A DNA stretch of 9,944 bases from Promethearchaeota archaeon. Its GTDB lineage: Archaea; Asgardarchaeota; Lokiarchaeia; Sigynarchaeales; SOKP01. Below are positions 5,828 through 9,944 of this stretch, one piece after another. The notes beneath the pieces were generated by a model. It saw nothing but the letters and a program-made list of their open reading frames with translations. It ran no database searches and was not told where the DNA came from. The DNA is taken from the NCBI GenBank assembly GCA_004524425.1, contig SDNN01000098.1, forward strand, positions 1-9,944, read 5' to 3'. Numbering within the stretch: position 1 is the first letter of the stretch; every line of letters starts with the position of its first letter. Both the position numbers and the translations under genes were made by a program.

Positions 5828-6715
5828 ATGGATTCTTCTACTCACCTCAATCAAAAATTCATTGCTACTGCATTACTCATAGCAACGACCGTATTATGGG
5901 GCTCGACGTTTATCATAACAAAAACAATGATACAAGAGGTTCCGATTTTTTTATACTTAAGTTTGAGATATTTTATCGCATTGATAGGTTTTATCCCGTT
6001 TCTCATTCGAATAAAAGGTTTGAATAAAAGGATCATTTGGATGGGTTTTTTTAGCGGAATTCTTTATTATTTAGCCATAACTTTCCAAACCTATGGCCTC
6101 GTAACAACTTCAGCTAGTAAAGCGGGATTCATTACAGGTTTAAGCACAATCATGGTTCCATTCTTTACTTGGTTCTTTTTTAAAGAAAAGGTAATTAATA
6201 AAAAGATCTGGTTTGCTGCTATTTTATCGGTAATAGGAATGGGTTTTTTATTATTGGAAGGTATTGAAGGAGTAATCATAGGAGATGTTTTAGTTTTGAT
6301 ATGTGCGGTATTTTGTGCATTATTCATCATATATAATGATAAATGCGTGCGTTTAGTCGACGTTTATCTCTATACTATAATACAATTAATTACACTATGC
6401 CTTTTATGCATCAGCAGTAGTCTAATATTAAATGAGTCTTACAATCTTGAACACGCGGATCTGAATTTCTGGTTAATAATGTTCTACATGGGTTTTATGG
6501 CGACATCTCTTACCTTTTTATTTACAAATTGGGGTCAACAACACCAAGAATCCTCCCAGACAGCTATAATATTCGCATTAGAACCAGTATTCGCCGTAAT
6601 ATTTGCAAGTTTTTTAATTGGAAATGAAGTTTTATCGTGGCAAACATGGTTTGGATGCGGATTGATTTTCTTAGCTTTAATAATTGTTGTTAGGAATAAA
6701 GATGTAATTGAATAA
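5828..6715 (+). CDS. DMT-superfamily (EamA/RhaT-type) membrane transporter
   Basis: The protein has about ten hydrophobic helices in two repeats of five, each an EamA domain (about residues 12-142 and 152-290). The first repeat begins with the family signature LLIATTVLWGSTFIITK and the second ends with the typical EPVFAVIFASFLIGNEVLS followed by a final helix (CGLIFLALIIVV). EamA proteins are usually exporters of amino acids or other small metabolites, but members also import sugars or nucleotide compounds, and the substrate cannot be read from the sequence. The length of 295 residues is normal. The ATG at 5828 is chosen over a TTG two codons earlier, though neither has a clear SD. Placement after the homocysteine regulator could hint at an amino acid, but 154 bp separate them. 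Confidence 0.9.
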   Translation: MDSSTHLNQKFIATALLIATTVLWGSTFIITKTMIQEVPIFLYLSLRYFIALIGFIPFLIRIKGLNKRIIWMGFFSGILYYLAITFQTYGLVTTSASKAGFITGLSTIMVPFFTWFFFKEKVINKKIWFAAILSVIGMGFLLLEGIEGVIIGDVLVLICAVFCALFIIYNDKCVRLVDVYLYTIIQLITLCLLCISSSLILNESYNLEHADLNFWLIMFYMGFMATSLTFLFTNWGQQHQESSQTAIIFALEPVFAVIFASFLIGNEVLSWQTWFGCGLIFLALIIVVRNKDVIE

Positions 6716-6762
6716 TTAAAAAAAGGATTGAAACTTGAAGCAAAATTCAAGGAAAGTTAGGG

Positions 6763-6768
6763 TTTTTT
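6763..6768 (+). terminator. Poly-T terminator candidate after the EamA gene
   Basis: A run of six T within GGTTTTTTACC lies 48 bp after the transporter stop codon. T-tracts of this kind terminate archaeal RNA polymerase. No hairpin precedes it. Confidence 0.35.
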
Positions 6769-6799
6769 ACCAATCATAAAAAATATATAAGAAAATAAT

Positions 6800-6828
6800 A
6801 AAAAAATTTAATAAAGTTGATTATTAAA
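6800..6828 (-). terminator. Hairpin plus poly-T terminator of the Cys-rich protein gene
   Basis: The arms TTTAATAA (6807-6814) and TTATTAAA (6821-6828) are perfectly complementary around a six-base loop. On the minus strand this stem is followed directly by seven T (6806-6800) and a further T-rich stretch. It starts 7 bp after the stop of the small Cys-rich gene. The stem is all A/T and so weak, but the T-tract alone is a good archaeal termination signal. Confidence 0.6.
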
Positions 6829-6835
6829 TAACTGC

Positions 6836-6991
6836 TTATTTCTTTTTCATTTCTCCACCACAACACGAGAATCCCGCATCGTGGCAAGCACCTTCTTCTG
6901 AACAATTACAGGCTTTTGTTATTTTTAATTCAAGTCCACATTCACTACAGACTAATTTATCGCCTTTTTTCAATTCATGACAAGTTACCAT
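6836..6991 (-). CDS. Small Cys-rich zinc-ribbon-like protein, 51 aa
   Basis: The product is 51 residues with eight Cys: Cys4, Cys15-x2-Cys18, Cys28-x-Cys30, Cys36 and Cys43-Cys44, plus two His. It opens with VTCHELKKGDKLVCSECGLEL and closes with SCCGGEMKKK. The Cys pairs separated by about ten residues look like a zinc ribbon or a rubredoxin/desulforedoxin-type metal knuckle, and the final CCGxxMK resembles the end of desulforedoxin-like domains. I recognise it as a kind of small protein found in anaerobes, without a firm assigned function. Metal or iron binding, or a redox role, is inference. The start is well supported by the SD GGTGA, 7 nt before the ATG. It is a single-gene unit with its own terminator and probable TATA, so it is likely a real, separately expressed gene. 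Confidence 0.82.
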   Translation of the reverse strand: MVTCHELKKGDKLVCSECGLELKITKACNCSEEGACHDAGFSCCGGEMKKK

Positions 6992-7033
6992 TTTTGTTTC
7001 ACCAAATAATTACTTTTTAACTTAATATCTACT

Positions 7034-7051
7034 AATTTTAAATTTAAAATT
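7034..7051. repeat. 18-bp AT-only perfect palindrome in the Cys-rich gene leader
   Basis: AATTTTAAATTTAAAATT is a perfect palindrome located between the candidate TATA (7063-7056, minus strand) and the start codon of the Cys-rich gene, near the expected transcription start. It contains only A and T, so it could be chance in this base composition. Confidence 0.3.
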
Positions 7052-7055
7052 TCGC

Positions 7056-7063
7056 ATTATAAA
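7056..7063 (-). promoter_or_regulatory. Candidate TATA box of the Cys-rich protein gene
   Basis: The minus strand reads TTTATAAT in a locally less AT-rich context (GC bases on both sides). It lies about 65-72 bp before the ATG, predicting a transcription start near 7033 and a leader of about 40 nt that carries the GGTGA SD. Confidence 0.4.
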
Positions 7064-7103
7064 GCATAGAAGAATGAACTATATCTTTTATTTAGAAAAT
7101 GAA

Positions 7104-7126
7104 TCTATCTAAAATGATTAGATAGA
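7104..7126. repeat. Perfect 9-bp-arm inverted repeat downstream of the membrane protein gene
   Basis: TCTATCTAA (7104-7112) and TTAGATAGA (7118-7126) are exact reverse complements around a five-base loop, a textbook stem-loop geometry. It lies 37-59 bp after the minus-strand membrane protein stop and about 110 bp upstream of the Cys-rich gene start. On the minus strand a T6 tract precedes the stem and a T-rich stretch follows, so a terminator or RNA 3' end is the simplest reading. Confidence 0.5.
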
Positions 7127-7163
7127 AAAAAGGATTTTTAATTTAATTCGAAAATGTATTTAA

Positions 7164-7661
7164 TTACTCTCTAAAAGATCCTCCCATCATGGATAACATA
7201 CCACCTATTAAGCATAGAAAAACACCCAAGAAGGGAATCATGACCCCTATTCCACTTCTTAAAAAATTTTGAATAATGGTTCTTTGAGTGATCATGAATC
7301 CAGAATAGAAAGCCACGAGATAAAGAAACATGATCAATACATTCAGAATTCCACCATGCATTGAAAATTTTGATGTAGTATTGTAAGATTTTGCAATGAT
7401 TATAACTGACACCAATATAATCATTATCATGCAGATTAATCCCACATATTCAATGTCAAAAAAAATTCCGCTTTCTTGAAATGTTTCTCCATATCCTTCA
7501 CCAAAAGCACCAATGTAAAGATACCCGAACATCCAATAAAAAATGACGAGCGTAAATGTAAAATTTCCTGTCCGATAAGTAAAATAATAAAAAGTCACCG
7601 GTAAAAACACTGAAATGATCATCATAATTCCGCCTACTAGAGAGCAATATTTATTTTCCAT
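7164..7661 (-). CDS. Unknown multi-pass membrane protein, 165 aa
   Basis: I do not recognise the family. The protein has hydrophobic segments at about residues 8-26, 35-53, 74-94, 104-124 and 135-157, so four or five membrane helices. A loop at about 55-72 is rich in Gly, Tyr, Phe and Glu (GAFGEGYGETFQESG) and is likely exposed on one face of the membrane. There are no catalytic motifs and only three Cys. The C-terminus is short and polar. The second ATG (7661) is preferred to the one at 7670 because AAAGGATGA, a good SD, overlaps the first ATG and sits five bases before the second. The gene is alone, with a likely TATA at 7727-7717 and a striking inverted repeat between TATA and start codon. 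A small transporter-like or stress-related membrane protein is possible, but no function can be assigned. Confidence 0.8.
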   Translation of the reverse strand: MENKYCSLVGGIMMIISVFLPVTFYYFTYRTGNFTFTLVIFYWMFGYLYIGAFGEGYGETFQESGIFFDIEYVGLICMIMIILVSVIIIAKSYNTTSKFSMHGGILNVLIMFLYLVAFYSGFMITQRTIIQNFLRSGIGVMIPFLGVFLCLIGGMLSMMGGSFRE

Positions 7662-7688
7662 TGATTTCATCCTTTTTTTTGTAAAATG

Positions 7689-7715
7689 GAATAAAGAATG
7701 GTGAGTTCTTTATTC
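7689..7715. promoter_or_regulatory. 27-bp inverted repeat between TATA and start codon of the membrane protein gene
   Basis: GAATAAAGAA (7689-7698) and TTCTTTATTC (7706-7715) are perfect 10-bp arms around a seven-base spacer (TGGTGAG). On the minus strand it begins one base after the candidate TATA and covers the expected transcription start, the classic place for a repressor that blocks polymerase. In RNA it could instead form a 5' hairpin if transcription begins upstream of it. Confidence 0.55.
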
Positions 7716-7716
7716 A

Positions 7717-7727
7717 TTATTATATAG
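7717..7727 (-). promoter_or_regulatory. Candidate TATA box of the membrane protein gene
   Basis: The minus strand reads CTATATAATAA after a C-containing stretch (ACC). It lies 56 bp before the preferred ATG at 7661, predicting initiation near 7695, inside the inverted repeat at 7689-7715. Confidence 0.5.
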
Positions 7728-7875
7728 GGTTATGGTATTTTATTTAAATTTTTAATTTTTAGAGGAATCAGATTTTAATAAAGTAGACTTACTATAAAAA
7801 AAGTTAAATAAATTTATGATTCAAAATTACAATTATCGAAGAATTACAACATCTTTTTTCAATTAAAAATCATAA
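7728..7875. other. Promoter region upstream of the CehA/McbA-like gene
   Basis: This gene-free AT-rich stretch should contain the promoter of the gene starting at 7876. Possible TATA-like sequences are ACTATAAAA near 7791-7799 and AAATAAATTTATG near 7806-7818. Neither is clearly better and no SD precedes the start. No other structure was found. Confidence 0.3.
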
Positions 7876-9783
7876 TTGAAGAGTTATATTTTAGTGGATT
7901 TAAATAATTACAGAATTTCAAGTGCTAATATCTCTCCAGAAAAGGTTAAGGTAAGAGATTCATGCGACATTAGTATTTCTTTTTCATTGGATTTTGATTT
8001 ACCTCAAAATTCACTCTTAACCTTTCGTTTAAGAGGGGGGCGAAATAATAAAAATGATTGGTATCAAATTCAACCTCATGATCCTAATTTTCATGGATAT
8101 GTCGAACTCAAAATAGTGCCTCGAGTGAAATTTTGCCCGCTTCTTATAACAGGTAAGGAACTTTCAATAAAATACCTGATCTATGATGAGAACGGATTAA
8201 AAAGCGATGCCAAAATTCAGCTTGATTTTTATAATACTCTAGTACAGAGCTTGGAAGAAACCAATAAACCTATCGAGGTTATAGTTGAAATGCCAAATGA
8301 AGACGTAATTTTATTAGAAAAAATTCCTCGTATGAATGTGATCAATGATGAGTTCGATCACATAGTGATAATATGTCCTTCCATCGTGAACATCGATGAG
8401 GAGTTTAACATTTTAGTGAGAGTCGAAGATAAATTTAATAATCTTGTGCGAGATTTTTCCGGAAATATAAAGATTTATCAATCTAAATCGTCAGCGAAAA
8501 GATTGGAAATAGGAACGCTACATTTTGAAGAGGATTTTGAAGGAGTGATGAAGAAGAAAGATTTTAAACTCACTCAAACCGGTATTTATGCCATTGAGTG
8601 TTATTATGCTGGATGTTATTTTAAATCCAATCCAATTTTCTGTAAAAAAAATAAGGCAAAAAATAAGTTATATTGGGGATACATACATGGACATACACTT
8701 AAAAGTGATGGGATAAGAGGGGCAGATGAATATTTTATGAATATGGTAAATGCAGGGCTTGACTTTGGCACCATAACCGAACATGATCACGGCTGGGAAA
8801 CTTCTGATAAGGATTTTGACGACATAAAGAACACGATGACGAAATATCATAAAGAAAATGAATTTATTAATTTTTTTGGATATGAATGGGGCAGTTGGTA
8901 TTCGGGTTATGGTGATATTTGCATTTATCATTATGAAAATGACCTCCCAATAATGCGATCCGATATTAATAAATATAATTCTGTTGATAAATTAATAAAA
9001 AATCTGAAACCTCATGAAGGAAAGGTTCTAATGATCTCTCATCATTCTGCCTTGCGCCCCGGATATAGAAATTGGAATTTTTTTGACAATTCGTTAGAAA
9101 GATTAGTGGAAATCTATTCAACGTGGGGAAATCAAGAATACTCCGCCCTTGATGGGAATCCAAGACCTCCTAGATATAAATTTTTCGGTCATGGTAAATT
9201 TTCTCGAAAAATGGGGGCAATTTTAGAAAAGAAAGGTTCTTTTGTCTCAGAAGCTCTTGAAAAAGGCTATAAATTAGGATTTACCGCGGGAGGAGACGAT
9301 CATTTCGGTATCTACCCTTCAGGGCCCATTAATCCGGATAATGGATTATATACTTCTGGGATCATGGCTATCTGGGCAGAGGGTTTAACTAAAAAATCAT
9401 TATGGAACGCATTAAATAATCGGAAATGTTATGGAACTACGGGGTCAAGAATAATAATCGAATTTTATATAAATGATTTTTTTATGGGAGACATCATAGA
9501 TTTAAGTGAAAACCCCGAGTTATTGAACAATAGAAAAATTTCAATGATGATTGTATCTCCTATTATGATTCATAGGATAGAATTAATAAGAAACAACATA
9601 ATTTTGCAGAAATTCATGATTAAATCTCATGAGGCTAATTTAAAAATCCAAGATAATGAAGCATTTAATTTAATAACGCTAAATCACTCAAAGAAGAACG
9701 AAAAATTTATTTTTTATTACTTGCGCATTTTCCTTGAAGATGACAACATGGCTTGGTCCTCCCCGATATGGTTTGTAAACTAA
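7876..9783 (+). CDS. CehA/McbA-family (PHP/DUF3604-like) metallohydrolase
   Basis: Residues 1 to about 260 look like two beta-rich, Ig-like domains, ending in the phrase SNPIFCKK that typically precedes the catalytic domain. Residues about 265-560 are a PHP-type metal-dependent hydrolase: WGYIHGHTLKSDG with His271, His273 and Asp278; TITEHDHG with Glu302, His303 and His305; GYEWG with Glu337; SHHSA with His389 and His390; and GGDDHFG with Asp474, Asp475 and His476. These would hold a di- or trinuclear metal centre. The C-terminal beta domain ends in AWSSPIWFV, a phrase typical of the family. Members include carbaryl and phosphoester hydrolases, but most have unknown substrates. There is no signal peptide, so it is probably cytosolic. 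The start is a TTG with an in-frame stop one codon upstream and no SD; GTG at 7894 is the alternative. Confidence 0.87.
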   Translation: MKSYILVDLNNYRISSANISPEKVKVRDSCDISISFSLDFDLPQNSLLTFRLRGGRNNKNDWYQIQPHDPNFHGYVELKIVPRVKFCPLLITGKELSIKYLIYDENGLKSDAKIQLDFYNTLVQSLEETNKPIEVIVEMPNEDVILLEKIPRMNVINDEFDHIVIICPSIVNIDEEFNILVRVEDKFNNLVRDFSGNIKIYQSKSSAKRLEIGTLHFEEDFEGVMKKKDFKLTQTGIYAIECYYAGCYFKSNPIFCKKNKAKNKLYWGYIHGHTLKSDGIRGADEYFMNMVNAGLDFGTITEHDHGWETSDKDFDDIKNTMTKYHKENEFINFFGYEWGSWYSGYGDICIYHYENDLPIMRSDINKYNSVDKLIKNLKPHEGKVLMISHHSALRPGYRNWNFFDNSLERLVEIYSTWGNQEYSALDGNPRPPRYKFFGHGKFSRKMGAILEKKGSFVSEALEKGYKLGFTAGGDDHFGIYPSGPINPDNGLYTSGIMAIWAEGLTKKSLWNALNNRKCYGTTGSRIIIEFYINDFFMGDIIDLSENPELLNNRKISMMIVSPIMIHRIELIRNNIILQKFMIKSHEANLKIQDNEAFNLITLNHSKKNEKFIFYYLRIFLEDDNMAWSSPIWFVN

Positions 9784-9798
9784 TGACCTTCAATCATG

Positions 9799-9804
9799 TT
9801 TTTT
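9799..9804 (+). terminator. Poly-T terminator candidate after the metallohydrolase gene
   Basis: A run of six T (within CATGTTTTTTGCG) lies 15 bp after the TAA at 9781-9783, at the right place for archaeal T-tract termination. No stable hairpin precedes it. Confidence 0.35.
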
Positions 9805-9853
9805 GCGCTTAGAACCAAAAAAAAATTAAAACAATAATGACTTGAAGATTACT

Positions 9854-9944
9854 ATGAAGAAAGGAGAATTCCTATGGGCTATTGGCGGGAAAGTGGAAAA
9901 TAAACATGCGGTGGGTGACACCACAGTATATAACATTGATGCTA
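9854..9944 (+). CDS. N-terminal fragment of a probable kelch-repeat protein (runs off window)
   Basis: An ATG opens a frame of 30 codons that is still open at the window end. The visible residues include LWAIGGKVENKHAVGDTT followed by VYNIDA. A hydrophobic strand, a double Gly, then a loop and VYNID is the pattern of a kelch blade (…GG…vYd…), so a beta-propeller protein is likely. With under one repeat visible the call is tentative. No SD precedes this ATG. An in-frame TTG at 9842 is an alternative start, and the frame is closed by a TAA at 9827. There is no signal peptide before the putative blade, so the protein would be cytosolic if this start is right. It lies 70 bp after the metallohydrolase on the same strand. 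Confidence 0.5.
   Translation, partial: MKKGEFLWAIGGKVENKHAVGDTTVYNIDA

Noticed and set aside
8668..9163. Minus-strand frames of 87 and 65 codons inside the metallohydrolase gene.
   Set aside because: They are antisense to catalytic motifs of the hydrolase and have no promoter, SD or domain of their own.

Overview
The window is strongly AT-rich and reads as chromosomal DNA of an anaerobic archaeon. The evidence is archaeal-type TATA elements and Shine-Dalgarno (SD) sequences of the GGTGAT/GAGATGAT type, frequent TTG/GTG starts, several genes with no visible SD, and anaerobe-typical families: HdrB/HdrC-like iron-sulfur proteins, the COG1900 plus NIL-ferredoxin homocysteine pair, and a small Cys-rich zinc-ribbon-like protein. 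A Lokiarchaeia/Asgard-like or related lineage would fit, but that is an impression and not proven by any marker here.

Layout. 2-304 (+) is the 3' end of an unrecognised gene. 356-1231 (-) is a complete NADP-type short-chain dehydrogenase/reductase. After a 229-bp divergent spacer come an HdrC-like (1461-1985) and an HdrB-like (2025-3053) gene on +, with no HdrA. Convergent to them, 16 bp away, is a minus-strand two-gene operon, 4965 to 3070. It holds a COG1900/DUF39 homocysteine biosynthesis protein with a C-terminal CBS pair, followed by a NIL-domain 2x[4Fe-4S] ferredoxin. Divergent from that operon is an XRE-type HTH regulator that also carries two CBS domains (5113-5673). Then follow a DMT/EamA transporter (5828-6715, +), a 51-residue Cys-rich protein (6836-6991, -) with a hairpin/poly-T terminator, an unknown multi-pass membrane protein (7164-7661, -), a CehA/McbA-like PHP-type metallohydrolase (7876-9783, +), and the 5' end of a probable kelch-type protein (9854 to the window end).

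How the genes fit together. The central block (3070-5673) is the most coherent. The COG1900 protein and its NIL-ferredoxin partner are the archaeal route that builds homocysteine by reductive sulfur incorporation into aspartate semialdehyde. The enzyme and the divergently transcribed regulator both end in CBS pairs, and the spacer between them carries an inverted repeat, TTATGG-N10-CCATAA. A working model is that one ligand, plausibly S-adenosylmethionine or a related adenosyl compound, controls both enzyme activity and operon transcription. The HdrBC-like pair may supply thiol/disulfide redox chemistry, but its link to homocysteine synthesis is only positional.

No tRNA, rRNA, CRISPR array, insertion sequence or phage gene was seen. 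The most promising non-coding signals are the putative operator at 5040-5061 and a perfect 10-bp-arm inverted repeat (7689-7715) placed between the TATA box and the start of the membrane protein gene.
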